Shown one piece after another: positions 36,001-48,022 of a DNA stretch of 64,000 bases. Below the pieces are notes generated by a model that worked only from the letters and a program-made list of their open reading frames with translations, was not told the DNA's origin and did not search any database. The stretch comes from Arctopsyche grandis. Lineage: Eukaryota > Arthropoda > Insecta > Trichoptera > Hydropsychidae. The position numbers and the translations under genes were made by a program. Position 1 is the stretch's first letter. Every line of letters starts with the position of its first letter. The stretch covers positions 21,357,839 to 21,421,838 of the forward strand of contig NC_135356.1 in NCBI RefSeq assembly GCF_051622035.1. Direction: 5' to 3'.

Positions 36001-39000
36001 AAGTTTCTCTAGCAGAAATGGTTTTTGGTATGCACATTAAAGAAACTGGAATTAAGAGGTATCCTTTAAGAGCGAGACCCAGGGCTTTACAATATGCGGT
36101 GACGATTTTTTTTCATCGGCTCAATGACAAGTAATTTTTTTTTATTTATTTAAAAATGTTTTAAAAATTTATTTATTTATATTTGGATTTTATTTATATT
36201 TGGATTTTATGTAAAATTTAGATGTAAATGTAAATTTGGATGTAAAATTTATTTATATTTGGATTTTAATAACGTAATATATTTTTAGTTACATAAATTC
36301 CCTCAAAGAAAAGCTATCAAATGCGTATCCACTACATCACAAATGGGATTCAAACCAAACTACCAACCAAATCATGCTAATATATTATCCAGGCGAATTC
36401 AACTATCGTGAATTTGTTCCACTTTGTTTGACATTTGTCGGTCTATTTGTCTACATATATTTCTCAGTAAGAAAATTGGAATTTGTGAGATCAAAACTTG
36501 GACTTGCTGTGTCTGCGGTCGCATCAGTCGCTGCAAGCTTAACAATGACTATTGGAATTTGTTTCTTTTTTGGTATTACTCTTAGTTTTCAAGGAAAAGA
36601 GATATTTCCATATTTAGTAATACTTGTTGGGGTCGAAAACGTATTTGTTCTCACGAAAAGTGTGATGTCTATTGATTCTAAATTAGACGTGAAGATGAGA
36701 TTGGCCCAAGGACTGAGCAAAGAGGGCTGGTCGATAACTAAGAACTTGCTCATTGAAATTACAATTTTGACAATAAGTCTTTTCACGTTTGTACCTGTCA
36801 TTCAACAGTTCAGCATTTTTATGATTGTCAGTCTACTCTCTGACTTTTTCTTACAAATGGTCTTCTTTACGACAGTCTTAGGAATTGATATTAGACGCAA
36901 AGAAGCTCTGAGAGAAAACACTAGTGAATTCCAACTGAATCGGCACATGAACCAAGGAAAGCTGTTTATTCAAAACTTCACAGGATTTTCTAAGATCGAC
37001 TTTGAAGGAAATTTGAATTCTGGCCACAACTTTTATTCATCGTCTTCGAAAATAATCCGATCAAAATCGCATCCGAAGCTAAATGGATTGACATATCAGC
37101 CTCATACTAATGTCGTGGCTAACCTTCACCAAAATTCCACATCTTTGATGGTAAAGACAGATGAAAAAAAAATACCAAAAAGGATACGACTTGTTAAAAT
37201 ATGGGCAAGAACAAGGTTTTTTCAGCGAGCGTTCATGGTGTGGATGATAGTTTGGATATCAATGATTATATACAATTCAGGCATAATTGAAAACATTTTT
37301 GATATTACTGATATGGGCAATCACGATGCTAAAGTTGAATACAATAATAATGTGAGCTACAATATGAGTAATAAAACGGTCACCATAGAGGAAAAAAGTA
37401 AACTTGGCGATTTTGTTTCAATACCTAAAGAAAATCAGCAAAAATCGAATCAATCTATAGAATTAAACGTGGAGCACATTTCCAAGGGTGGTTCCAGTTT
37501 GAACGTCGAAACAAATTTCGACAAATTGGACCTTGAAAACTTAGAGTTGAATCCAAAAATGTTGAATAAAACTTTACTGCAACACATTTCGTTGAAACAC
37601 ATGACTTATCCACAACCTTGGTTGAGGTTTGTTGCCTTTTCGTTTGTTGTCCTTCTATTCTAATTTTAATCTTCACTTAACCATTATTGTCTTAGGTTGT
37701 CAGAATTTCATTGGTCGTCAATTTTATCTCAATATAATGTATCATGTGCTGGACGTTACTTGGCTGTACTTCCTCCCATACTGATAAAGCATAGAGTTTC
37801 TCCAGAAAGAGCCATAGCAGCTAGAAATCCTGCTGAAAAGGATAGCATTGCTCCATCGTCCCGCTGGAGAGCTCTTGTCGCTGCTCTAGACCCTCTCGAC
37901 CTTACAGGTAACTTATTACACTGGATTATAAGTTGTGATAAAAATAAATATATAAACGTATTATTTTTATATATGTAGGATTAAGTTTTCAAACCCAGAA
38001 GAGTGCACATATACATTATTAAGTTGGTATACTTGAATTGAGCGTTTAAGTTGGTATGTTGCATAACACTGCGACCAAACGATAGTTCGTTTTGGCGCAT
38101 CGAGAAATAAGAATAATTGTAGTAGCTTAAGTTAAGATAAGTTTCAGTTATCTTAAAACAGTTTAATTACATATTAATATTTGCGCTTTGCATGGTATGC
38201 TATTGATGTAATATTGAAATGTTCTTACTATAATTGCAGATTTTGAAATTGGTCATGGCATACCTATACCTGCTCTTCAGCTGCAAACAAATTGGGGTAT
38301 ACCTCAGTCGCCTAACGAAATTCCATACTATCCATCGTCACCGATGGAAATTCTACTATTGGCTATACTCTGTCTCATTAGTGTTTTAGTTATAGCTTAT
38401 ACAATGGTTGTACTATATGGGTAAGAATAGATCTGGTTCACTGTATCGAAAGTCGAAAGATCGAAAAGAAAATATCGGAAAGCAAAGATCGAAAATCGAA
38501 AGTAATTAAGTCGAAAGATCGAAAAAAATGTATGCATGGTAAACGGTAGTATGTATATATAATATATATATCACGGGCAAGATACAAGAGGAACAGCCTG
38601 TTCTTCTTGTATCTGCTCGCGCACATTAAGTAAGGCTGTACGACAAAAAGAGAGAGAATTTTACCACACGCCACTGATATATATATATATATACTACCAG
38701 CTCTTCATATGTATGCATGGTAAACGAATAAGACTAAATATTTCGATTTTTCGACTTTCGATGCGGTGACGGCCACCGGGGTAAGAATACATACGTATGC
38801 ACGGTGTGAATAAACAATGTGGTGAATTTATTGAAATAATTTAATTGGATTCGTTATATTCAAAGTATTGGAGTTTTGCATTTTTGGATGGTAGTACATT
38901 CATATATTTACATATATTTACTTATTATTTTATCTATGTAAGTAGTGTTGCGTAGGGGTGGGTTTAGGATCCAAATGAAAGGCCAAAGTCAGCATTTGTT

Positions 39001-42000
39001 TAATGATTCCAAGAGGTCCACACGTAATCAGCACTCACACCAGAATAATCTACTCTACCGTGTGTACCTCCTTATAAAGGACAAGTTGCCCATCACAGCT
39101 TCCCTGATCCATTAATGTGTCTACTGTGTAGATACATAGGTCTACTCTGGCGAGTGACACGCACTCGCCCCGGTTCTGAAAATTCTAGCGGGCACTTACT
39201 GACTCCCGTTTAACCTAATCCGGAGCTCTATTGTTCACCCCCAAATGCACTTAGACAGTGGATTCTCTCTCCCGTGTTTTCATGTGACAGTAGTAACAAT
39301 AGATGAAGTTTTGTGATCTGAATTTTACTTTGTTTTTAACTAAAGTTTTTTTAACTTATGTATGCACATAATTAATAAAATCGTTGAAAACTTTTTATGA
39401 TGCATGGTTGGTTAATTTGTCATTTGAAACAGGACATACGCACACACTACATCCAAATGTTGATTGATTGATATAGTAACCTAGTAAACATATGTATGTA
39501 TACCATTTTCCAAAATAGCTTCTATCACTCGAACTAACGATTCATAGACAATGTAATTTTTTTTTTTTTGGAGGGGGTCAACTCAAATTTTGATGTAACA
39601 ATGTTTTGTCATCGGAAATATTTTTGTTTGCAAAATTTTAAGTAAATTTTCTTTGTACATATGTGCTTCAAAATTTTATTGAGCACCATCAAGTTGAATA
39701 AAACGTATAATAAAAAAAAATAACTCCTTTCAATTAATTAATTTTTGGCTACTCGAATATTTAAGATCATTTCAAATATGAATGCATTTAAGTTTGATGT
39801 ACTGAAAAATAAATATGTGTGTTATTTTTCACAGTTGTGTTTGTACAAAAAATTACGCCGAATGGCGAACTAGTTGGAGAACTTTAGAAAAGGAAAATCA
39901 ATCGACGAGACCTGCTTTACAGGTGGGATATATGAATTAAAATTTTTTGGTATGTTTTAATAGTATGCTAATGTTATCGTTGTATTTTATAGTTCGTGAT
40001 GGAAGCTGTGCCGATAGTAGTATCAGGTCACGCACAAGAGATAGAATGTTTAGCTACCAACGGCGAAAGCATTGTCAGCTCTTGCCTTCAAGGACAATTG
40101 AAAATGTGGAATCCGTCCAACGGTGAATTGATAGCTAACTTTTCCAGGAATAATATGTGAGTATATTATAAATAATTTTTGATGTTGTGTTTTCATCTCA
40201 CAAATTATTTGATCGTTGTTTAGATATTTATATAAGTATGGACTTCAAAAGAATAGCCACAGACTTCATCATAAGGACACGCCTACTTTTGAACTGCATT
40301 CTTCAGATGAATCAGGTATAAAATTTACTATTAAAACGGATGTGTTGATAAAAAAAAGGTATTAGGAAAAATTAAATTTGTTTTTCATTTCAGACTCGAC
40401 ACCTCCTAGGAAATTTTCAAGCTGTGTTGAAGACTCATCAATTTCAAACACAACTAATGTAATAAAATAATAAAATACTATACATAACCATGAGGGTATA
40501 TTTTTAAATTATTGAAATAATGATGAATGTTTTTAAAATATTGTTTCCAGAAGTTTTGTTCAAATACTTCGTTTACTTCAATTGAATCCGATTATTTGTC
40601 TCAAGAAAATGATTTAATTAATCTATACAACAAGAGTTCTGCATTGCGACCACACATAAATGAAGAAAATTGTTCAAGGTAATATTCATTGATTAATTTC
40701 AGACTTACTTATTTATTTTTTTATTTATTTATTGAAAAATCAACAGACAACAGATGTAGAAATGCATAAAAATAAAGAATAAATGTAACAAAATAACATC
40801 TGAGCCCAATTAGAGATTTTACAAATTACATAAGATGGTACATATAGATAAACAGATGAAAAAGAAAAGAATAAAAACTAAAATATGACTAAATAAAACA
40901 GTGCATAACTAAACATAAAGTGATAGAATGTTGTATGAAAATTACAATTTATTATCGTTGTTTTTCTGACTAATAGTTATCATGTGACATGTGTATGATT
41001 TTAATTCTTTTAAACTTTCAGTGACTTGCAACTTCAAGAGAAACCTTCCCTGATGCTAAATAAATCTCATTTAAAAAGGGATATTTTAAAATCATACCAT
41101 CTTAGCCAAGAGAAGACCCCATCGCAATCGATCGGCGAGTCGACATATTGCGAAAAATTCAACCAAACGCCACCAGGGGATAGTAAATCCCACGAAAAGC
41201 CTATTTTTAATATAATAAATGATAAAAATTGTCCACCATCGATTTGGTGTATGGATTTCGCTGATGATCTCATCGTCTTGGGTTGTTCTGATGGACGGCT
41301 AGAGTTTTGGGAAGCGTCTACAGCAAAGTTCCACGTTAGTCTTACATTTCTCTCGATTATTAATGTCGTTTTAGTTTTTTTTTAATTTTATGTCTATGAA
41401 TATTTTTTCAGTGCATTTTCGATGATGGTCTCGGTAACAGTGTCAGTAATGTGAAACTATTAGAGGAAGTTTCATGTCGGGACATGCACGTTGTAGTGGC
41501 GAGACTCACTGGACACCTGGACCTTCTGTTGTTAGAATGTCCCCCTTCGACTCAACAACCTCACAAAAAAAGTTAGTTATTTCAATATTCAAACACTAGT
41601 TAAATTATAAATGTTGACTTGAGATTTTTTTGAATAATGAAAATCAGTTTAACCAAATATTTTTGTAATCTCAATACGTTTTTTTCCTTTTTTTAATAGC
41701 ACACGTACGTTCTGGATCAGCTGGATCAATATTGTTGAGAGAGAAATCAACCCACCATCGATTTGGTCACGAACATGATCCTTTAAATATGCCTGGTGAT
41801 GATGCACCACCTTTTGAATTTTTATTTCAATCTAACGACATAGAAGAAAACATAAAATCGAACTGTGGTGACTTGAACATGCACTTTTAAGTGTGTAATT
41901 AAACGGACAAACATTTAAAAAAATGTCTTAGTAATTTTAACTTTCATTTTAAGGTTTATATTTGTATTAATTAAGTGCTTTTTTTAAAAAAAAGTTCTTT

Positions 42001-43433
42001 GGGATAAAGCTCATTAGTAAAAACTTGAAATTGTATCTAAAGTTTGTCCCTTTAAATTAATAATATATCATTTATATTATTCAAAATTGAACAGTATATA
42101 TATTTTTATTATATACTCTCATTTAGTTCAATGTCGACGATTAACGATAGCTAGAGCCCACCAACAACCGATAACTATACTTGAATGTGATGGAAGGAGA
42201 ATATTAACTGGCAGTCAGGATCATACACTCAAAGTATTGTCAACAAAATACAAATTAACATTACAAACAATTGATTATTGATTATATATTATAAGTGCAA
42301 TAAATTTTCAGGTATTTTCAGCGTACGATTTATCAGGATTATATACGTTACACGGGCACTGTGGTCCCATAACATGCGCTTTTATAGATCGTTTTTGGCA
42401 TATCAGCGGAAGTGGATCTGAAGATGGGCTATTGTGCGTTTGGGATCTGATGAGCGGTAAATATTTGCGATAACAAGAACTATTTCTATTTCGATTTTCA
42501 ACCTTGACAATCTTTAATATTATTTATATTATTAGGTGCTTGTTTATACAGTATCCAAGCTCACGACGGTCCCATATCGGGTTTAGTGTATTCGGAATCA
42601 TATGTCATTTCATTGGGTACTGATGAACGACTATGCATTTGGGATCGTTTTCGAGGACATCTCTTGAACTCCATGAATATTGTAATTAAGTTTTGTACAT
42701 ACATATGTTTTAATACGAAGTGTTGTTAATTTTATTAATCTTAAATATTTATTTTAGGGTCACGGTGCTGGTAACTGTGGAATGTTAACGCTAACTCATT
42801 CTTTGGTTATAACTGGAGGTCGAGGTGGTCTCATTGTTTGGGACGCCAGCACAGGAGAGGCCGTCCGAAAAGTTGTATTAGGTTATAAATATATTCAAAT
42901 TATATATACATACCAGGTGTGATCAAAATATTCGGTGAATACACATACACAATATTGAATAATGATAAAAAAAGCTCGAGCAATTTATTTCATCTCAAGA
43001 GATATTCTAAAAGTAGTTTGAAATAATACTACTATTTCAACTGAATGACTTCCAAAAGGTAGTTTTGATATATACTTATAAAGTGGTCATTGAAATCTTG
43101 TATTTGTATCACTATGTGTATATATAGAATGTCATTTATGAGTAAAATAAATATTTACTGTGTAGCATTTACTAGTTTGAATGCAATGTACTAAACATAT
43201 TCGCCGTAGTTTTGATCATGCCTTTTATATTTTAAAATGCGTTTAATTACATATATTCTAAAGCATATATATATATTTTTTTTTATTCAGGTCCTAGCGA
43301 TGGTTATGTATTCGTCCGACAAATACTTCCCCTCAAAGATGCTATTGTGTGTGATTATGCCAACGAGCTTAGAATAATTCGTTTTCCCATTGTTTCTAGA
43401 ATAGACCGTCAATTCGAAAGAAAAAACAATTGA
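33025..43433 (+). CDS. SCAP: SREBP cleavage-activating protein (SCAP), complete
   Basis: ER membrane escort protein that carries SREBP to the Golgi for proteolytic activation. Coding exons: 33025-33143, 33230-33402, 34645-34773, 34860-34968, 35245-35431, 35985-36130, 36289-37626, 37696-37907, 38240-38420, 39835-39922, 39993-40156, 40224-40315, 40394-40458, 40551-40678, 41022-41334, 41412-41571, 41700-41867, 42127-42233, 42312-42456, 42536-42681, 42758-42881, 43291-43433. Total 4437 bases, 1478 residues; human SCAP is 1279. Family landmarks: an SHGLFCSSHPIAS start region, IPLPG, YVQQIIF, LLLSPANLWQQN, then the sterol-sensing domain (about residues 331-490) with YIYFS and GIDIRR, KRIRLVKIWARTR, and a last membrane helix in exon 9. 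Cytosolic WD40 repeats follow, including GSQDHTLKVF. The exon 17 donor (GTGACT at 41868) is the weakest junction. Confidence 0.95.
33491..33878. mobile_element. Long-TIR MITE in SCAP intron 2
   Basis: Inverted ends of at least 50 bp, starting CACGGGACCGAAAGTGAAAC and containing AACGCAAATATCGGAAGGC. The two arms are almost identical (one or two differences over 50 bp). The imperfect inverted match extends outward to GTCT. The interior includes (CT)n and TGTTCCTCTTGTTCCTGTTG. A related, more diverged copy lies at 38443-38763, also in a SCAP intron. No coding capacity. Confidence 0.85.
34027..34594. repeat. Large inverted repeat in SCAP intron 2
   Basis: Arms 34027-34281 and 34341-34594 are near-perfect inverted copies (~255 bp each) around a ~59-bp AT-rich loop. 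Matching blocks include ACTCTGATTTAGCACAAAAT, GAAACATTGACGATGAGTTT and TGATAACAATTTAT with their inverses. The right arm ends 50 bases before exon 3 (34645). If transcribed, the intron would form a long double-stranded hairpin. No target duplication or terminal motif identifies a transposon. Confidence 0.93.
36374..36898 (+). other. SCAP: Sterol-sensing domain segment of SCAP exon 7
   Basis: Five-helix sterol-sensing domain, about residues 331-490. The Tyr of YIYFS (human Y298), the Leu in KLGLAV (human L315) and the Asp of GIDIRR (human D443) are kept. Mutations at these positions make the human protein sterol-resistant. Directly after IDIRR, human SCAP has the COPII-binding hexapeptide MELADL; here the sequence is KEALRE. 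Confidence 0.85.
38443..38763. mobile_element. Long-TIR MITE, second copy, SCAP intron 9
   Basis: Ends TATCGAAAGTCGAAAGATCG and, inverted, ATCGAAAGTCGAAAAATCGA. The middle shares GCATGGTAAAC, the TATATATAATATATAT run and CCTGTTCTTCTTGTATCTGC with the element at 33491-33878. Arms are shorter and more diverged than in that copy. Confidence 0.75.
38946..39289 (-). mobile_element. Solo LTR, family 1, in SCAP intron 9
   Basis: The reverse complement runs TGTCAC...GCAACA and matches 21245-21621 through blocks such as ATCCACTGTCTAAGTGCATT, TTATAAGGAGG and CTTTGGCCTTTCATTTGGAT. Flanked by GTAG at 38942-38945 and 39290-39293. Inserted opposite to SCAP transcription. Confidence 0.9.
41868..41890 (+). 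other. SCAP: Possible alternative SCAP end (exon 17 read-through)
   Basis: The exon 17 donor GTGACT is weak. If it is skipped, the frame runs seven more codons to TAA at 41888-41890 and the protein would lose the last WD40 repeats. Splicing at 41867 gives the in-phase join VQCRRLTIARAHQQP in exon 18, so the full-length form is preferred. Confidence 0.3.
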
Positions 43434-43532
43434 TTTGTTTTGTAAGCAAGAAAAGAAAACAGTGAATATGTTTATTATATTTAAACCACTCCATCGCCGT
43501 AAGCACAACTGGTGTGCTCTCCTTCGTATTTA

Positions 43533-43622
43533 TTAACCGCTTAGCTGCCCAAAGCGCCTTAAGGCGCAAACAGCCGTATCTATTATACGCTTAGCGCGTC
43601 AGCTGGGCGTCCAAGCGGTTAA
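43533..43622. mobile_element. 90-bp palindromic MITE with TTAA ends, copy 1
   Basis: Runs TTAACCGCTTAGCTGCCC to GGGCGTCCAAGCGGTTAA, so the ends are inverted repeats and the outermost four bases on both sides are TTAA, the target site of piggyBac-type elements. It has an internal GCGCCTTAAGGCGC palindrome. A nearly identical copy in the opposite orientation is at 61863-61952. It lies 100 bases after the SCAP stop, probably inside its 3'UTR. Confidence 0.85.
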
Positions 43623-44025
43623 AGCTATAACTCGAAATTAATTTTGGTTTCTTCACAGTGACATCTATAAATATCCTATGATACTAATGAAATTGAAAAA
43701 AGTCAATATATTTCGTTAGTTTGTGATATATTCAAGAGGTAATGTCAAAGATTGACACTAAACACACGTAATAAAATAATCGAATCGGTTTCTAAAGGCG
43801 CGTGGCGATTAAGTGGTTAAAGTTGAAAATTCCAAAGGATAACTGTAATCTTGAAAGTTGCATTAGAAATACGCGTTAAAAATAATTCATTAATAAGTAC
43901 TGATGATTTGATCTATTGTTGATAAATGACTAATTTGTATAATGATATATATGTATATAATTAGGTACATACAAATCTTTCAGATTTTTGCAGCACAATA
44001 ATATGTAAATAAATGGATAAGTTAA

Positions 44026-44028
<3 letters not shown>

Positions 44029-44111
<83 letters not shown>
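44029..44111. repeat. (TA)n microsatellite
   Basis: About 80 bases of TA dinucleotide repeat. Confidence 0.97.
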
Positions 44112-44115
<4 letters not shown>

Positions 44116-44365
44116 TTATATAATACAATATATATAAATAAATATTGCATAGCAATTTATCTCACGTTGTCAGATGAACTTTTTAAATTTTATCATTAAA
44201 ATTTAAATCAATATTTTTATAAACAAATTAAAATTGTATTAATATATAATAACTTCAAACACTTTATATTTTTACTGAAGTTAAACCTACATTGAGTTTC
44301 TTGGGTGTCGAATATCTGAATTGACCAATTTATAAACGATTATCTCTAAGAATTATTTTTATTCC

Positions 44366-44398
44366 TACATACATACATACATACATACATACATACAT
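44366..44398. repeat. (CATA)n microsatellite
   Basis: Eight tandem CATA units. Confidence 0.95.
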
Positions 44399-44708
44399 GT
44401 TATAGTATATTTAAGTTGAAACGGTTATCGATTTTCGTTTTTAGGATCGGTATTGAATGTGATTCATTGTTATGTATTGCTTTTGAATGTATATATAATA
44501 CACTCATATTTTTTTATTTTTTTGAAATTTTCCTTTCATTCGTAGGACAAAGTTTTAACTTTTATATAAAAAGATCTTAGTAGATAATAAAATGAGCAAA
44601 TAGAGAGAATTTTAATGCAATTACGCCAATCATTACTTCATAAATCTTATATACATAATATAATACATATTTATTAGTGATTAAGTTTTACTTAAAAAAA
44701 AAATAATA

Positions 44709-44909
44709 GTGATATGCAGGGATCGGCGTTCCATGGATGCTTTTCAAATAGCAATAGACCACTTCATCAGTGTTCAAAGCAAGAAAGGAAAAAAGCATGC
44801 TCTTTATAAGAATTTGACAATAGTTAACCATTTTCTGTGCGAACAGCATCCATTTAATGCCAATCAACTTCTGTATTCGCACACAAAAACTCCCAATTAT
44901 CCAAATTAG
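44709..44909 (+). CDS. Unrecognised 66-codon open frame
   Basis: The predicted peptide (ATG-start frame; acceptor-like TGATATGCAG at 44710-44719) has a plausible protein composition, with HFISVQSKKGKKHALYKN and VNHFLCEQHPFNANQLL, unlike the low-complexity frames around it. I do not recognise it. It may be an exon fragment, a decayed transposon gene or chance. No downstream partner exon was found. Confidence 0.2.
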   Translation: MICRDRRSMDAFQIAIDHFISVQSKKGKKHALYKNLTIVNHFLCEQHPFNANQLLYSHTKTPNYPN

Positions 44910-45995
44910 TAGTGATGGTGAGGATAGACCGAATTTTTATTAGTATTTTCAAACTATAACTATTTCCAAAGTTAGTTTATGTAACTATTTAACTGCCACT
45001 GGGGAAAAATTTGATCTTTACCTGTACGCCAGCAATTTTTTTACTATTTAGTTGAAAATGCAAAATAAATTGACTTGACATAATTCAAGGCTCACACAGA
45101 ATTGGTGTGACCTTGTATGCATATTCGTAACGCATGTCCCATGTTTCGTTAATAGGTGGTACCTGTAAAACTATGTTTAAACGTTAAATGTCGTACTATT
45201 TGGAAGGAAATCGACAAAACACACCTGTGCATTGCTGGCATACAGGGCATGTCAAAGCCCGACACACCCATGTGTCGTTGGCATACAATGGGTTAAGGTG
45301 TATTTTACGCACAATATTTAATGACATTCTGTGATTTTACTAAAATTAATCTAAAATAATTTTCGGTATATCTTTTATGTATGTATGTAAATTATTGTAT
45401 TGCACACAATAAAACATGTACATATATACACACATACTTTTTAATAAAATATCGACATGAAACTAATTGCTTAGGACTGTTTTTTAATGCAGTGAAATCT
45501 ATGTATTTAAAATTCAACACCAAATTCTAGCTTTATAAACTAGAGTTTGAGTTCAGTTGGTCCAATCAAATGCTGTAATATTTACATATATGTATGTATA
45601 TATAAAGCTTTTTTGAAAAGGTTATTATTTGGTTCAGTAGGACTCAAACCACTAGTTGACAGCTTTAAAAATCAATATTGATATGTAAATATGACCCAAG
45701 CATCTTGTATATTGTATCTATGACCTCGAATCTTGTCTCGTCTGCTTCCGCTGGTAGATTTGGGGCTACATATTGGTTATACGGATGCAACCAAGCATTC
45801 AGTATACACACTTACACTAACTCAAACAAATACATGGCAGTTACTTGAATTTTATCAGAGTAAATAATTGTGTTTAATATGTGAAATTGCTTTATTTTCT
45901 GTCTGACAGCTCCATATTTTAAATAATTAAAAATATTCAATCAAAAATTGTCTATTCATCAAAAAGGTAACTGACTACTGCGTCATACTTTTTAC

Positions 45996-46815
45996 TAGGG
46001 ATATGGAGTCGGTTCAAAATATACCGACTCCAACTCGGACTTTATTGAATGATTCAACTCCGACTCCAATTTGAACGGTTTTAGTAACATCGACTTCTTT
46101 TGCCAACGTATAAAATTACTAGCAATAAAAATAGCGATTTTCAAAATATTTTTTGATTTTTAAATGCTTTTTATTATTACGAAATTATGTTCACAATACA
46201 TCTTATATCTACTTTAATAGCTACTAATCTACTGATCATTTTCTATTTTACAATTTAATTTAATTTGGTTAGTAATCATAGTATTATATTATTCTAATGT
46301 TAATCTACAGCATAATAAGAAAAAGAGATCAAAAACCTATTTACAATTCATATATTTTCAAAATAGAAAAAATTTAAATAATCACTAAAAATTGACATGT
46401 TATCCAATTTATTGAATTATTCGTAATTAAATAGGTATAAATAAAATGTAAGTTCATTAATAATGTATGTGTATGATGAATTTCATATACAAATAAATCA
46501 ATCAAATGAGAATAAAATAAAAAAAAACAAATGAGAATTAACAAAAAAATGTGACGTGACGGAGAAAACAGTCGATTTGGCCAGAACACATCAAAATACA
46601 TGCAATTTAACGATTTTTATTATAATTTTATTTAAGTTCATGATTTTTATAGAGAAATTATTATTAAATTTCAATTTATTAGTGAATTTACTTCAATAAA
46701 ATCAGTAGAAACATACCGTAATACTAATAATTACAGAAACTAAACAAATGAGTCAGAGTCGGTTGATTTTTGACGGCTCCGACTGGGCTTGAAATGCTCT
46801 GACTCCACAGCCCTG
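45996..46815. mobile_element. hAT-type element, non-autonomous
   Basis: Left end TAGGGATATGGAGTCGG, right end (inverted) CAGGGCTGTGGAGTCAGAG, both followed by repeated CCGACTCC-type motifs. Flanked by CTTTTTAC (45988-45995) and GTTTTTAT (46816-46823), an imperfect 8-bp duplication (6/8). The 820-bp interior is AT-rich and has no transposase. The same end type occurs at 56226. Confidence 0.75.
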
Positions 46816-47842
46816 GTTTTTATACTTCTATGAATGCTAAAAATTGCAATCGTTGTGAAAACCACCCCTAATTTTCCTAAATAACTTAATTTCACTGCTT
46901 TTGTCAAAGGGAGTGTCCCCCAAATTCAGTATATATTGTTCGGTACAGCGTCAATCAATGGTTGCGTACTTTCACTTTACGAAAACTGTTTGTGCGAAAC
47001 CTAGATATCATTAATTTAACTGCCGTGTATTTGTTTGTGCTAGTGTAAATGTGTGTATACTTGATGCTTGGTTGCGCCAATGCAACGAATAAGTACCGAC
47101 TTGGTTGCTTCTGGATTATTGTATTATACATGCATAGTAAAATTAATTAAAAATGTCATAAATGGATAATTGAGAGTTCACCATTCAATAATGTTCATAC
47201 ATATGCATGTATGTTAAAGAAAAAACAAATAAAAACAATAAGATATTTTTATTACATATATGTTCTATGACATTACACATATGGTAAATTTAAGAGCAAA
47301 AATTATAATTGGGTACATAGTATATGTATGTATGTATGTATCTACATATTATAGTCTAAGGAGAATTTATAAAAAATATTTTTATCAAAGACTTAAAGCG
47401 TTTAATTGCGCAACTCTGAAAATGAACATAAACGTTTGTTTGTATAAAAGATCAAAAATTTTAAACAAGAACTCAATAGTACCTGAAGTATGAAATTAAA
47501 GTTGCCTGTGTACGTTAATTTGAATGTGTGCAATTTTTATATAACAAAAGTTTAATATTTAAGTTTTATTATTGTACATATTTTTGTATATACAAATAAT
47601 AGCGTCTATATTTAATATAAAATATATTATAAGTTTTCTTTTTTTTTTTATTGGATAAAGTTGGTTGGTATTTATGCACTTAAAATAAAACTCTATTTTT
47701 TAGTAATGCTTTCGACACATTAGCCGTTTTTCGAACGATTTGTCTGTGTGGATCCATTTTTTACTTTATATTTTTCTCTCACAGTGTAGTGAGAGAACAA
47801 AACAATACGAATTCACGGGCAAAACAGTCAAAAAACGTTTAA
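46816..47842. other. Unassigned AT-rich stretch
   Basis: No gene, repeat or RNA recognised. Short open frames here have low-complexity AT-rich composition. Confidence 0.5.
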
Positions 47843-48022
47843 AGGTCTCTTCATATCGTATCGGCAGCAGCAGGAAACCTACAAGTATGGACAGTATTCT
47901 TTAGTACATTCTATGGACGCATTCATATACGTCCATATATGTAGAATGTACCAAAGAATACTGTCCGTATGTGCAGGTTACCTGCTGCTGACGATACGTG
48001 TCGACTACATATGAACAGACCT
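47843..48022. mobile_element. Fold-back MITE with TAA duplication
   Basis: Arms AGGTCTCTTCATATCGTATC... and its inverse AGGTCTGTTCATATGTAGTC..., pairing over most of 180 bp. Shared blocks are CAGCAGCAGG, GGACAGTATTCTTT and GTACATTCTA. Flanked by TAA at 47840-47842 and 48023-48025, the 3-bp TWA duplication typical of PIF/Harbinger elements. A 3-bp match is weak evidence on its own. Confidence 0.7.

Larger units (their letters stand above)
43434..45995. other. SCAP 3' flank and AT-rich intergenic DNA
   Basis: Holds the presumed SCAP 3'UTR (AATAAA at 43770-43775 is a candidate poly(A) signal), a 90-bp TTAA-flanked palindromic MITE, a (TA)n array, a (CATA)n array and one unrecognised open frame at 44709-44909. 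Near 45195-45295 a block with CGACACACCCATGTGTCG and CAATGGGTTAA looks like another short MITE, without clear ends. Confidence 0.5.
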
